From: Motacilla alba alba
Lineage: Eukaryota; Chordata; Aves; Passeriformes; Motacillidae
Length of the DNA stretch: 64,000 bases
Direction of reading: 5' to 3'
Assembly (NCBI RefSeq): GCF_015832195.1
Contig: NC_052020.1
Location: 7,880,254-7,944,253, forward strand
Made by a program: the position numbers and the translations under genes. Of this stretch, positions 12,701 to 27,400 are shown in pieces (the stretch's first letter is position 1; every line of letters begins with the position of its first letter). The notes under the pieces were generated by a model, which was not told where the DNA came from, did no database searches, and worked only from the letters and a program-made list of their open reading frames with translations.

Positions 12701-15449
12701 AAATGAACCCTGCAACTACTGCAGCTGTTGATACCTAAAAGAATGACCTGCTTCCCTGGGTCCCTTGGATGATTTCATCTTCATTTTGGTGGTTCTGTGC
12801 CAGCTGAGAACTGAAATATCACAGATCTGTGTATTTTTATTTTGTAATGGCCTGTTGTGAGGATAAACCACGACAGTGAACTGACGTCATGTTGAGGAGG
12901 GAAACTCATGGTTTTTATGAAGCCTGACTACCAGGCTTGATAAAAATAAATGTTAGTTTGGAGAAATGCATTATTTTGTCACAGCGGGAATGTAAATGTC
13001 TCATGAATGTAAATACCCCTGATTTGATATAATTTCTCAGTAATACCAAATGGGTTAAAGAATTTGGTTTGCTTTGGTGCAGATCAGAGTATTAGGTTTA
13101 AGATAGCAAAACCAGAGATTTCTGGAAAAGGGGACATTATGCTTTGTATATTCTGATTTTGGCTCTGACTGGAGAGAACAATGCATTAATTCTCAAACTC
13201 TTGAGCAGTTCTGAGTTACCAGATTGTTCTTCTCTCCCATTCTCCCAGTTGTTGGTTAGTTTTTGTCAGGAACTGGCTGCAGCCAAACATGAAACCAGTC
13301 CATCATCCATGTGAGCACATAAAGGCGTATTTCTGTGTATGTTTAGCATATCTAAAGAAACTGGAGGCCCCAAGGACATACACAAGTCTTTGATATCTGG
13401 GCCAGTGAAAATCTAAATTTGCCTTAACATCGTTGCAGTCCCATTCAGGGATCCTGTGTCTCACTTCAGAACTAAAAAATGTGGGAATTTATTTGTTGGA
13501 AGTATATATTCAGTTCTGTTGCTGATGGTTTACATTTGTGGTCTTTCTGGGTTTTTTTAAGGATGCAGTGTCAAAATACCAGGAAGTGACAAATAATCTG
13601 GAATTTGCTAAGGAACTGCAGAGGAGTTTTATGGCTCTGAGCCAAGATGTAAGTAAAGATCAAGCATTGCCATGTGGGTTATCCAAACACTTTAAACTCT
13701 TCCACTGAGGTAGTAGTCACCTCTGTTTACAGGGATGAATTGCCCTTGATTTCTTCTATGTTTGACTGTTTTCTTCTATTTTTTTATATTAGTTCATGTC
13801 AGGTTTTCTGAAGAATTTCTGATGTACTACATAAATGTATGGAAACAAGAATAATGTAATTTTCTGACACAACACAAGTGTTGAAAATAGTGATCACAGA
13901 ACCAGGTCTGTCATGCAACATTAAAGATGGTCACTTTCTGCCATTGGTAACATTTTCCTGAATGGATTTCATAGGGTTTTCATTTCTTGGTAATACAATC
14001 TGAAGCTACATTATGGGACAGTATTATTTTTGTGAAGGGTAAATTAACTGGATACTATGAAATAGGTAATCTTTTGGGTTGGTGTTTTATCAAGGGTGCA
14101 TAATAATACTGTATTCAGTAATTAAATTGTAAAAATGTGGGAGTTCTGGAAAGAGCAGCAGCATTGGAGGAGTTGGTTAAGTAGTGGATGTTAATACAGC
14201 TGGCTGCTCTAAGGAGCATAGTTAGCTTGTGAACAGGCTGGGATAATTTGAAGGGCAGCAGCATCCTTGTGTTATAAACTGCTTTCTACATTGGCTGTGG
14301 CTGTAAATTGATTTATAGGACTAAGCCAACTTGTTTCTCTATTTTCTGGCATCACAGTTCATTTGTGTTTATGAAATGTTAGTAATGGAGAATGTCCTTT
14401 TCTGGATAAGTCTGTTCTTAAGCGTTTCTCTGGTCAGCTGACTGCTAAAACAAGCCAGTGAATGCAGGAGTACCAGATTGCTGCTCTGCTTTCAAACTTG
14501 GTTGTAGTTTTTCCTGACTGCAGTTAGTTGATTTTAAGATATGTGTTTGATTTTTAAAAACAAAATTTGGATGTTTCAATTGCAAAAGTCAGAATCACGA
14601 TAGATTTTTGGAAGACAATCTTACATTTCCAGCTGAACTTGGGACGCTGGATGCTTGGATTAAGATGAAGAGTGGAAGCAACATCCTGTAGGTTCAGAGT
14701 GGTGCTGCATTTAGACCTTGTGGAAGGTTCAGTGCAGAGCACAAGGCTGCTGCTGGTGTGTCATCCTCTCCCTCCCTGCATCCGTGCTCCTCGCGCTGGG
14801 AATGCTGCAGTGGATGCACATGCTTGTTCCCTGGGGTGTGCGACTGGGGATCTCATGTCCAAGAATTGGTTGAAATCCTTTTTTGGACTTGCTGATCCTG
14901 TCTTATCTCCCTAGCCTTTCGTGTCAAAAAATTCCATGAGTTCCCTCTTGTGGTGTGTGAAAAAACAGTCCTTTTCTTTATCTGTTTTAAGCTGATCTCC
15001 TGGTAGTTCCAAAGAATCCTACTCTCGTGGGATATGGTGAATAACCTCTCTGTTCCTGCTCTCTGTGTGGCCAGTGTGAGCAAATCTGGATCACCCAAGC
15101 CTTTCCAAATGGAAGAACCAAACACTTAGGCTTTTCCCTTGCCTTCCTCTGTACCTTTACTTAGCAGTTCAAGACATTTCCAAACAGTTTCTGCCTTGGG
15201 TCCATTCCAGATCCAGAAAACAATAAAGAAGACAGCTCGTAGGGAGCAGCTGATGCGAGAGGAGGCTGAGCAGAAGCGTTTAAAGACGGTGCTGGAGCTG
15301 CAGTTCATTCTGGAGAAGCTGGGGGATGATGAAGTGCGCAGCGATCTCAAACAAGGATCCAACGGGGTGCCAGTGCTGACAGAGGAGGAGCTGACAATGC
15401 TGGATGAGTTTTATAAGCTGGTTTACCCTGAACGAGACATGAACATGAG
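3707..15449 (+). CDS. CAPRIN1: CAPRIN1 coding exons for residues 1-198 (N-terminus and HR1)
   Basis: Coding exons: 3707-3910 (residues 1-68), 12307-12369 (69-89), 13562-13648 (90-118), 15211-15449 (119-198, ends in phase 2). They encode the variable N-terminus, the QTEAMKQILGVIDKK segment, the EKKK run at the exon junction, LDDYQERM, and the long charged helix with KTIKKTARREQLM. This region is the dimerising, caprin-family-defining part of the protein. The first two exons are separated by an 8.4-kb intron, the largest in the gene. Confidence 0.96.
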
Positions 15450-18400
15450 GTAGGGTACAGCAAAGTGCTCCTCTTTCTAATTGCCAGTCAGTTAACAATG
15501 TATTTGCTATGGTAATTTAAAGACTCAGTAAGAAATTAACTCTTATTAATTAATTTTTAAGGTTGAATGAGCAGTATGAGCAAGCATCTGTTCACCTGTG
15601 GGACTTACTGGAAGGGAAGGAAAAACCAGTTTGTGGAACAACCTGTAAGTACAGTCTCTGCATGAAGAGACAGCACACTGAATTTGTGCCTGAACTAAAA
15701 CACACATCTGATGTAAGAGAACTTGGGCAGTTAATTATCTGTGAGGTCTTAGAGGAACTACTTTTTCTCAGCTCTCATCTGGACTGTAACAGTGACTTGT
15801 GAAGTTTGTACTCAGTCTGTGGTGTATTTTTTATACTGGCTCACAATACTCAGTATTGAAGCTCAGTCTGTTCCTGCTCCATCAGCAGTACTCTGCTGCT
15901 GGTGCTGCTCAGTAACAGTTCTTTGTTTTCTGCAAACCTGCGTGTGAACAAGGTGACATGGCCTTCCTTATTGGGATGTTCTTTCCCCCTTAGCTCCTGC
16001 AAAAAGTTGTTGCAGGTTTGCCCTGTCTTCATTGATCAACTGCAGATCAGGGTGTGACCATGCCAGCCAGACTTTTTTATGGAAATAATTCCCAAATACC
16101 TGGCCTAGGGAGCCAGTAACACTGCTTTGCCAATGGGGCTGATGTCTTTTGAGTTAAGGTGCCCCAGCATTCATCTGAAGCACTGAGGGCAAGTGTTCTT
16201 TGCTTACAAAGGCTCTTTTGAGCCACTTCACCTCAGGAGAAGAACCCTCATGAATCAGGTGGTACCTGTGTAGATTTATTTTTATTGACAGTTAGTTGTT
16301 TTGGAAGAAATTGTCTTACAGTAATGGTTTTAAGTAACAGGAATAAAAGTCTAGTAATTAAATTCATAAACTTGACCTCACTGTGAGGTGCTCCACAAAG
16401 CTTCTGAAGAGTTTTGTACTCTTAAGATCCTTCTTTCCCTTCAGATTTTTCTGAATGACAGTGGGTTATTTATGGATTTACTGACTGTGACCCAGTAAGA
16501 GAGGAAATCCTGGTGCTCATGGAGTGGCTTGGGGCAGCAACATCTTCCCAGCAAAAGGGTCATGAAATGACCCTGCAATCTTTGGGCAGGAAGGGTGGAA
16601 GGAGATGATGATTAGTACTGAGGTGGTGCTGATGTTTCCCTGTTCCATTTTCCCAGATAAAGCACTGAAGGAGATTGTTGAACGCATTCTTCAGACCAGT
16701 TACTTTGACAGCACCCACAACCACCAGAATGGGCTGTGTGAGGAAGAGGAGGCAGCACCTGCACCTGCAGTAGAAGACACTGCAGCAGAGGCTGGTGAGA
16801 AGGGGAAGATGCCCCGTGACTGACACGTTTGTGTTGTTCTGTCATGTCTCTGCAGTCCTCAGAGTGATTAAATTGCAAATTCAGTGTTCATCTCTAGCAC
16901 TGAAACCATCCAGGATGAAAGTTCTGGCTGCCTGAGGCTTTTCCCATTTTTCAGTGGTTCCCACCAGTTTAAGCTGAGCTAGAAGGGAGCAGTTTCTGAA
17001 GCAGACAGTGTAATTACATACTTAAGAAACTTGGGAATGTTGTATCCAGGTTTAAGACAACTCAGGACATTTTTCCCTTTTTGTGGAGAAGGCATAGCTG
17101 AACACAACTCTCATTAGCAAGAATTTAATGGTTTTTTTTCTTTTCAATTCCAAGCTCTGAGAATATTTGTTATTACTAATTCTCTGTTAACACCCCTGAC
17201 ATTTCTTCTTTATTCTGAGACATGAGATTTTCTCATCTCACTTTGTATCTTCTAGGTCTATAACATGAGGGTGGTTGAGGTCTTTATTATTGTTGTTTGG
17301 GGTTTTTTATTTGTTTTTTTTCCCACATAAATGGTTTATTTCTTTTTCTTCCAGAACCCGATCCAGCAGAAGAATTTACTGAGCCAACTGAAGTTGAATC
17401 AACTGAGGTATTATTCACTGAAACACTCTCATTTTGTATACCTCCAATGCCACTTACTTTTACTTTCATACCCTTTCTTATTTTTATTTTAGTATGTAAA
17501 CAGACAATTCATGGCAGAGACTCAGTTCAGCAGTAGTGAGAAGGAACAGGTAGATGAGTGGACAGTTGAAACGGTTGAGGTAAGATCTTGTGTACTGCAG
17601 GTAAAATTGCAATCCCTGTTTCTGCTGGCTCACAATTCATGATAGGTTTTAGTATTGCATCCCTTCTCCCCCAATATATAAAAGAATACATTTATTTAAG
17701 TAGGCTTGGACTCGCTTCTCAATTCTTTAATTACATACTTAGCTCAGGAGTACCTAAAGTAAGAAGAAATAAAACCTATTTAGTCCGGCTAAGTTTGCAG
17801 AGAACTCGCTTTTCTTCATTAGTGGCTTGCTTGGGAAAACAGGGCTTAAAAGTCTCATGCTTGAAAAGACTTTAAGGACTTCTTTTGAAGTCTTTTTTTT
17901 TTTTTTTTGAGAACTTAGCTGCAAATGTAGAACTTGAAAGTTTTTCTACCCAGCTGCTGACAGTGTGGTGTAGTTGTGCTTTCATTAAGCACAGGTCCCT
18001 GGAGAAGGAGCTGAAAATGAGTAACTCAGCTAATGCCTACTCCAGATTGCTTATGTGCATCATTTGATGTTAAAATGTGCTCGTATGTATGTGTGTCTCG
18101 GCTTCCCAGAACCGCAGCTCTTGAAGTATCTCACTTGTTACTCCTTTGCACTTGAGTGGCTGTTCACTTGTGGTGTTTGTGGTGCACTGGTGTTGGGATC
18201 CATTCCCAGTTCAGTGATTTGCACCCAGACTTTGCTGCATGTGCAAGTCCATGATTTTGTTGCACTGGAATTTGTGGTCCTTGTGTAGGGAAAAGACGAG
18301 CCCCCTGTTTGGTACGTTGGAGCTTGAGTTGTGTCTGACTGGTAAAAACAAGTATGAGCAGCTTCTTTCAGGTGCTGGAGAGTTGATTTTTGATTGATTT

Positions 18401-21400
18401 TAGCCTTCTGCAGCAGCACATTGCAGATGGTCAGTTTTTTAGACTTTCTTGGTGCCTTTGGCTGTTTTTAATGTAGGAGTGGAATAAGTGTTCATCATCT
18501 TGTGAAGTGCTGAAAAAAAGAGCGGCTGTTTTGATCTGATTAACTAATCTGGCTGGTTTTACATTGAGTCTGGCTGAAATTCCTATTTTACAGTGTTGAA
18601 GACCACTTAGAGATTTAATTATACTGAGGGTGAGTGTGAGATTTCTAAAACTAAGTAGGCAGCTTTGCCATGTATGTGAAGGAGTTTGGTAGTTCCTTGT
18701 CACAGTATATTTCATTTACTTACTTTAAAAACTCTTCAATTATCACTGCTACTCGCTGCCTATTGAATGTGTTTTAAGAATTATCTTAAACTGAAGAAAC
18801 CCTCCAAACCCATACATTAAAATCATGCTTGGTTGTAGTGTTCTTAGAAGGCACAGTATTTTAAAATTAATGATTAATTTGCTTCAGTTATACCCATTGT
18901 ATATCTGTGTTTCTGCCAAGTGTCCAGAGTGGTTCAGTTCTCTTCGTTCTTAATATGAGGAGTGTGGATGAAGGCGTTCAGGTTGTAGTTGGTATCAGAC
19001 AGATTTCAGAAACTCATAATTTCCTAGTCAGCTGAATCTGGAATCAGATCAGCTTTGTTTTCATAGGACAATACACAGAATGTGTGCTTCCATTGCCCTT
19101 TCTGTCCCAATATCTTTGATATGGTAGAAAGGAATAATTTAGAAAAAATTGAAGTTGAAGCCTGTTTCCTTCATAGTAAAGAACTTTATTTTCTCAGCTA
19201 TAACACAAAAAAGGGAAAGTGAGAATATCTGCCTGCAGAATTATTCTTGTTGGCACCACAGTCTCCTTTCTCAGCAGAATGCAGCTGGATTGTGCTTTGG
19301 TAAGATCATGACACAGGATGTACACTGATAGCTGTGAATTTTGAAATCTGAAAGAGAACACTAGCTCAGAAGATCTCTGTAATTGTTCACTAAGGGGAAG
19401 CATATCATAAGCTCCTCTCTTTTTCTTCCAGTAACCCTCAACTAGATGTGATACAGTCAGGATTTCTGTGGTGTGTTTCTAGGTTGGGAAGTGTTGTATG
19501 TCTTCACAAGTGTTTTTTGTATGGTCCTTCCATAACTTTTAAACTAAGTAATTTGCTTGTGAGTTTTCCAAGCGTGTTTGGATTATATGATGGTCTAATT
19601 TTGGTGAGGGTGTCCTTTATTGGTAATAGTATTTATAGAGATTTTTTATTGTTGTTTTGTGGGGTTTAAATTTTTTTAACTGCTTCTTCTGTAGTTAGTG
19701 CCTGAGTCTGGTTGTACACAAAGTTCTCTGTGTTTTAGGTTGTGGAACTTCGGTTGGGTGGATTTTGTGTAGAACTGAAAACTGTTCTCAGACTAAAAAA
19801 ATACATTCTCTTGGTTTGTGGTGTCATTAAACTTGTGGTTTTACATTTCCTTCTCTTTTTTCTCTGTCCCCTGTCAGTCTCCTTGCCTTGTGTCTGGCAG
19901 CTCTGCCTGCTGACAAGGTTAACTTACCTCACACAACTTGGAATTTGCTCAGTTGTTCCATCCTACTGTGCTTTACTTGGTCGGAGTACCCTGGTAGTGC
20001 TAATGAGGCTGAGGAATAGGTCCTAAACTGTTCCTTTTGACATCAAAAAAGGAGTATTGGAAAAGAAAATGTAAAATAAGAAATACCATCTGAAGTTACT
20101 GCTGTGCTGTTTGTGGAAAAGGAAAAGGTTGGCTATTTTTGTCACTGTTGTGTGTTCTTGATGATTCCATTGACTCCTTTTTTTTTTTTTCCTTGAAGAT
20201 ACTGAGTTGTTGTGAATGACTTGGGCTCCATGAGTTGAATGGTAGTGCTCAAATAACTGAGAGTACTTTTGGTAACATTTATGCAGGAGATGAGTTGGTT
20301 CTACCACTCAAATTTCACCTAATAATCTGGCTTGCACTTTTTCTTCAATTTTTAAACTTTGTCATGTACAAAAGGTCTATATATGTGCTCAAGATAATTT
20401 TTTTTCCACTCACAGGGCTTAATTCTTAATTTGTTAACAGTCCATAATGTGAAATGCAAGGACTGTTTGACAGACCAGAGTTGTGCTTGGTTTCCAGTGT
20501 GGACTGCCTCAGGGTGTATTTTTCATGGGAATTGTCCAATTGCTTCTCTGGATTGCTACCAGTGGTGATGGGGTCTGAAGGGAATCTCAGAGAGGACTGT
20601 GGTTGTGGTTAGCTTTCAGTTTTGTTCAGATTCTCTCTTTGGGATTTGCTCAAGGAACAAGCCGTTGGAGTTGGGGAGGCAACTGCATGTGCAGAATGCT
20701 ATGGACAAACAAGATTGGGAAATCCGGACAGGCAGTAGGAATGCTGGAACAGGCTGTAGGTTTCTTGGAGAAATTAACAAGGAATGTGCAGGCTTTGAGG
20801 GTGGATAGTGACAGTGGGAGGCTTAAAGTTCAGACCTTGATTATAGGGTGGTTTGTTAATTGTTATGGCTGGGTACAGAAATCTGTCTTCTGCAGTTCTG
20901 ATAAGAAATCAGGTATTTTACATCAATATTTTGAACTTTCAGGTGCCTGTATGCTAATTTATATCTGTGCAACTGTATATCTGTGCAATTTATATCTGTG
21001 CAACTAAGTTTTAAGGCTTAGCTGTTTATCTGGAATGTTAGCAATGTTACAAGCTGATTGAAATAGAGAAGTAACGTTAAGAGACAATGATATTTTTAAA
21101 GGGTATTTGTTGACATTGAAAATGGCACTTCTGGATTACAGGAGCTGCCTAAAGAGCAGGTGAGGGACTGGTTGGGGCCATCAAAGTACAGCTCAACCAT
21201 CTTTGTCAGTCTGTTTTCAGACTATTTGCTGATGGATGTTTAGGTGCCCATGTCCAGCTTGGCTGGTTGCTCTGCTGTCTGGTCAGGTGCTATCTGAAAG
21301 CCCATTGCAGTTTGTTCCTTTGTTGATGTTTGCCCCTTTGGGATATGTCTGGTAACTCTGAGCTTTCTTGCCCTCCCTGATCTGTGCTTCTGCTTGTGGG

Positions 21401-24400
21401 CTTCTGGTGTTCCCTCACGGTGCTGTCTGGCAATCCTTGTCGTGCAATGCTGCCTGCTGTTCCTGAGACAGTAAATCAGGGAGCTATGATAACAGTGGCT
21501 GTGAAAATTGAGCATTATGAAGTCTTAAAAAAGACCAAAAAATTCTGACTCCACTTATATTTACCAAAAAGCTATGAGAAAACAATTGTTCCCCATTTGT
21601 GCATATTTCTGAAGCTTACTCTTCCCCCACTTCCTTTAAATTTCCAAATGGTGATAAATTGCTGTCTCAAATCCTGGTCTAAAAAACTCCACGTGATATT
21701 GAACAAATACTTTTTTCATGGGGAAAAGAGTAGATGGAGAGAAAAAAGAGCAGAGTTGGAGCTCTGCTCTGTGAGTGCTCAGATGAGTGGCTGGCCACAG
21801 TACTGACCTGTCTAGGATGTAATACTGTCCTGCATCACCACTACAGCAATTCCATCATCCATAACCAGTCAGGCAGTAGCCAGAAGTGCAAGAAGTCCTG
21901 AGTGGCTTGAGCGCAGCGCTGCCTGGAGCTGAAATTGCAGTTGGTTATTGTCTCTTGTTAGGTTGTAAATTCCCTGCAGCAACAGACACAGGCGACGTCT
22001 CCTCCCGTCCCGGAACCTCACGCACTCACTGCTGTGGCTCAGGCAGACCCCCTGGTCAGGAGACAGCGAGTACAGGACCTCATGGCACAGATGCAGGGCC
22101 CCTACAACTTCATGCAGGTATTTCTGTACTCTAAACATTCGTCTGTTTAACCCACAGCAGTGTGGGTTTGATTTTTATTGTTTTAAATTTTTTTTCTCCC
22201 CAGGACTCGATGCTGGAATTTGAGAACCAAACGCTTGATCCTGCCATTGTATCTGCACAGCCCATGAACCCAGCACAGAGTTTGGACATGCCCCAAATGG
22301 TTTGCCCTCCAGGTTTGTAATGGTAAATCCTAAAGAGAAATACTGGGGAAGCCTGCAAGTCATCTCTTAGAAATGCTTCAGCTGCTGCTGCATAATAAAA
22401 AGGTCACCACAAGTAAAAGTACTGTTATAATGTGTTTTTCTCAGAAATGTGGTTGTACTGTTTTTAGACTTCCAGTTCTCACTTGCTTTTAGGTTTTGCT
22501 TGGAAATATGGAGCAGCCAAAGCTTCTTTGGTTTTGCTCAACTAGAAAAAATGTTCTTTGCGTAGAAACAGGAGTTGGTAATTTGAGATAACTTTGCCTT
22601 AAGGCTTAAGGCTTCATCATCTTCATGATGATCAGCTTTCACATAAGTGCTCAGAGCAGATAATAATGCTATTCTGTGAAAGGTTTTATTTTACTATGTA
22701 ATAAGTGAAATTATTTTCCTCCAGTTCATGCTGAGTCAAGACTTGCCCAGCCTACCCAAGTTCCTGTGCAACCAGAAGCTACACAGGTAAAATGTTTAGT
22801 ACATTCTGGTTTGGATTTGAGTTTGTAACTCCAATGAGGAGTTACAAAAGAATTTATTTCCTAACTACATGAGAGACTCTTAAGAAAAAGCTGAAGGTCA
22901 AATTTTGGGAAATTGGTCATCTCCATTGTGGCTTATAAGCATTGCTAGTTCCTAGTTTCATTCTCTACTGACATTGCAAATTTCCAGTAATGGGAAGCAG
23001 GTATTTGCCACAGAAATGCCAAAACCAAAAGCACTTGGTTATGGGGCAGGCTGTGTCTGTTCAAGTGAGGGTAAGGGCACAAGTAGATCTCATGCATTAA
23101 CTATGCATGAGATCTGAAATATGGAGTTTGTGTTCTGTTTGATTATTCCCACTTGCTTGGATTGGGATTTTACCCTGGACTTGTAGAGCAGTCAGCGTGA
23201 GTTGAATGCTGTTTCCAGTTCACCTTTTAGGGATCTCCTAAACTTGCTTCTGCACTGTATAAATGAAGTAGTCAGTTTGTTGTTAAGAAGTTTTGGTTGT
23301 CTGGTGATCAAAGATTTTTTATTAAGCATGTGTGACATCTCTGAGGACTCTACTGGTCTCAATAATGGGTCTGATCCCTGTAGGTATTTGCAAACCAAAA
23401 AAAATGTGGATAGATGATGGATCTCACAGTACAGGCAGTATAAATTACTTCTTTGGCTTGTCCAGATTAGGTCTGCAAGGTTTAAGTCACTCATTTATAT
23501 AGAAACAGGAGCGAGGGAATTATTTCTTACATTTCCTCTGTATGTACCTCCTGAAATGCTGGTGCTCTCCACAGTTTTGTTGTCTTGTAGGAGTAGACTC
23601 ATTTTTTTAGGCAGAGAGGGTTTTTCTCTGCACTAGTTTTTATTTTGCTGTTAGTTGATGTCTGACTTAATCCAGTGGATTTTTTTTCTTATTTCCCTTA
23701 CCTCAACTAGTGCTGCCAGTGATTCTCTCGAGGATCTTGCAAGCAGTAGCTAAACTTACTCTTGGCTTTGGAACATTCCAGTGTGATGTGAACACTCCCA
23801 TCAGTTATTGTCCATTGCCTCTTTAACTCCCCAGTACAGCCTTTAATGCAAAGTGCTCTGCTTTCCTGGCTGGACTTTTCCCTGGCCTGTCTGAGTGGGA
23901 GCAGAGCTTGTAAAATGTAAAATTCAGGCCATTGGAAGCCAGCCCTTGTCCACTGGTGTTTGAGCTTGGAGCTGTGTGGTGTTGGAATGTTGGTGGTTAA
24001 AAAGTAATTATTTTGTACTGGTTTGAAATACTGCTGGCTCACAGACTAGAGAGTACCATCCACTCCAGACTTCTCTGATACTTTCTACAAAACTGTGTGT
24101 GAGCATCAGCTGACTTCTGGGGGCTTTGGGGTTTATTTTGTCAGGTTCCCTTGGTTTCTTCTACAAGTGAGGCATATACAGCTTCCCAACCCATGTATCA
24201 GCCTTCTCACACAGCAGAGCAGCGGCCACAGAAAGAATCAATTGACCAGATTCAGGCAAGTCAGGTTTCACAGGGGTGGGAAGAACGCTTGATTGCAGGT
24301 GGCATCAAATGTTAGTCTGTGTTTCTTAGTGAATAACATTATTTTTAGTTGATAGGGGTGCTTCAGTTCCCTTTAATTTCAAAATTCTGAGCCTGTCTGT

Positions 24401-27400
24401 GGCCAGTGAGTCCTCCATAGCAAGACTTTTCATTTGGAAGCTTGTTTGTTCAGTTGGATGCAGCATGCCAACATCAGCATGGGAGCATCAGTGTTGTTGG
24501 CTTAGGAAATGGGATTTATTTTTTCACAGCAGTTGGCCTGGAAGCTTCATCATTTCCCCCCTCTAGATTTTTCTAGTTGTGTTTCAAGTTAATGAGGGAG
24601 AAGATGGTTAGGTTTTTCCTCTCATTATGCTGTTGTGAATTAGGCTGTTGAGCTGAAGTACAGAACAGTGATTAGTAGAAGTGAAGCTGAGCCATTGCCA
24701 CTCTTTTTTAAGCAAAGTTTTTGACGTTAAATTTTTGGTACCACAAGAGCTAAAATGTTGTTTGCTTTAATTATTAGGCTTCCATGTCCCTGAATGCAGA
24801 CCAGACCCCATCCTCATCATCACTTCCCACTGCATCCCAGCCGCAGGTGTTCCAGGCCGGATCCAGCAAGCCTTTGCATAGCAGCGGAATCAACGTCAAT
24901 GCAGCTCCATTCCAATCCATGCAAACAGTGAGTAGGAAATCAGTGCTGGATCCCTTTGGCTTGGTGCTCATTCCTTGTGGTGGAATCAGTCATGCAGCTA
25001 CCTATGGTAGTCCTTGGTTATTCACATTTCTAAGACTTTGATGCTTCTTTACAGAGCCGTAAAACTGAATTTCTGTTCTTACAGGTATTCAACATGAATG
25101 CACCTGTTCCTCCTGTGAATGAGCCAGAAACCCTTAAGCAGCAAAACCAGTACCAGGCCAGTTACAACCAGAGTTTCTCCAATCAACCTCACCAAGTAGA
25201 ACAATCAGATCTCCAGCAGGAACAACTCCAGACAGGTAAAATTCTTGTGGCCTTGGTAGAGCAGGTGATAAGTCTGACATCCTAGATGATGGAGCAGGGC
25301 ATGTCACAAGTTCCCTTGCAGGCCTTTCCCCTGAGCAATACCAGGTTTTGTTACTCTGTCTGGGTTTGAGTACCCAGCAGGGAGTGAAATTCAATATCTC
25401 TATCTCCAGTTCTCCACTTGACTGAGGTTTATATGGGTTTAAAAAAAAACATGAGCAGGATTATTCTGAAGATGCAAGTACTTGAGTGAAGTACTGGCTC
25501 TGCTGATGTTAAGGTAGCTTTAAAAAAACCAGTGTAATTCGAGGTGACATTCTGTGAAGGAAATAGTAAGCCAGAAATAAGAGCAAATATGGATTGATTC
25601 TCATGGTTGATGTAAGGTCACAAAGGCCTGGAATCTTGTTCTGAAATTACTTTAATTCAGCAGGCAAAATGCTTTCCAGGTAAACACTTGAAAAAAATAA
25701 AAGCCTATGTCCAGAGCTGTTTTTCTCTCAGCACTGCCTTCACTTTCCACTAACAAGTACTAGATGTGGAACAAGGACAAAGAGCCTCATCCTTTTCCTC
25801 TGTCACAGAATGTTGGCTTAAAGAGAGATACATGGGAACATAAAGAAACTCAGACTTTTCTACTTCTTTTTCCCCGCGATTCCCCTGCAGTGGTTGGTAC
25901 CTACCACGGTTCCCCGGACCAGAGTCACCAAGTGGCAGGAAACCACCAGCAGCCTCCCCAGCAGAGCACTGGATTCCCCAGGAACAGCCAGCCTTACTAC
26001 AACAGCCGGGGCGTGTCCCGGGGGGGATCCCGCGGGGCCCGGGGCCTCATGAACGGTTACAGGGGCCCAGCAAATGGATTCAGAGGTGAGCAGCTCTGCA
26101 AAACCCTCCCTGAGCTCTGCCTGACCCCGGGGGAACCACCAGCTCAGGAGAGAGCTGTTGAACTGACCTGCTGTTGGGAGACTGGGCTAGCAGCCCTGTG
26201 AGACAGCAAACTTGTAGTAAAAATCTTACTGGTTGTAGGTAAGCAACTTAAATTTTAAGTGTGTGTTTGCACTCTGTTACAATACAGTAGTAAGCATCTA
26301 CTGGAAGTATAAGCAAATGCAGAAATATCCACCCATCAAGCAAGGGATTCAGATGCAAGTTGGTATTTCAAAAATGGTTAGTGTTTCCACAGTATATTTT
26401 GTAGTTCTGTGTTTCATCAGAACAAGAATAGATTGATGTGGAAGTACAGGAACACAGGAGTCCAAAAGTCACTAGGAATTAACAGGAGTGGAGGAATGAT
26501 AGTGTAGTTCTGGATAGATAAGAGAATGCTCATTGAGTAACACAAAGAGGTTTATGTTAAAATAGGACAGAGATTTCCTTGTCAGGTGTTCTGGGATTGC
26601 TATGGACTCAGGTCCTGTCTTCCATGTTCTCTTCCCCTCCTGTGGCTGGGGATTAGAGAAGAAACATGTAATAAAAATACAGCTGATTGGAGTGTGAATG
26701 CAGTAATCACAGCTGGGACATTCACATCCTACCTAGGATCATGTTTAGCTCTGAACTGAATGTTCTGTAAATCAAACCTTGGGTTACTCTGAGAAATGCA
26801 CTGAATTCTGCCTCCTCCCAGGCCTTAACAAGTGTTCATTCTCATTCCTTGTGATATATTAGCTCTGATGCTGGAGGCATTTGCATGATTTGCAGGTAAA
26901 CAGCCTTGCTGAAGGGATGGGATTTTTTTAAGGTTTAGGTAAAATGCTGTTGTTACTTTTCTTTCTATAGTAGCAGAAGGTCAAGTATTAAATGCAGCTT
27001 TGATTTCCAAGTGAAAGACTTGTGCCCTGTTCCTTAGGGGGATACGATGGCTACCGTCCTTCCTTTTCCAACACTCCAAACAGCGGCTACACACAGCCCC
27101 AGTTCAATGCTCCTCGGGATTACTCCAACTACCAGAGGGTAAGCTACCTGTGGGGAGGGAAATACCTGTCAAAAGCACTAGAGCTGTTAGTGACATCTTC
27201 CTCTGGGACTTCCTTTATTGCTCAGGAAGACAAACTGCCCCTGTGTAGTTTGGAAGAGTTGAACACTAAAAATGCATCTGTTTATATTTCTTAGTTATAT
27301 TGAGCAACACATCCTGTAACTGGAGAGAGCATTTGTCACTGCATGTTTTATTACAGCTGCTAGGCTCTAGTGGAAGTAAGAATTTATTTTTTAAAGATTA

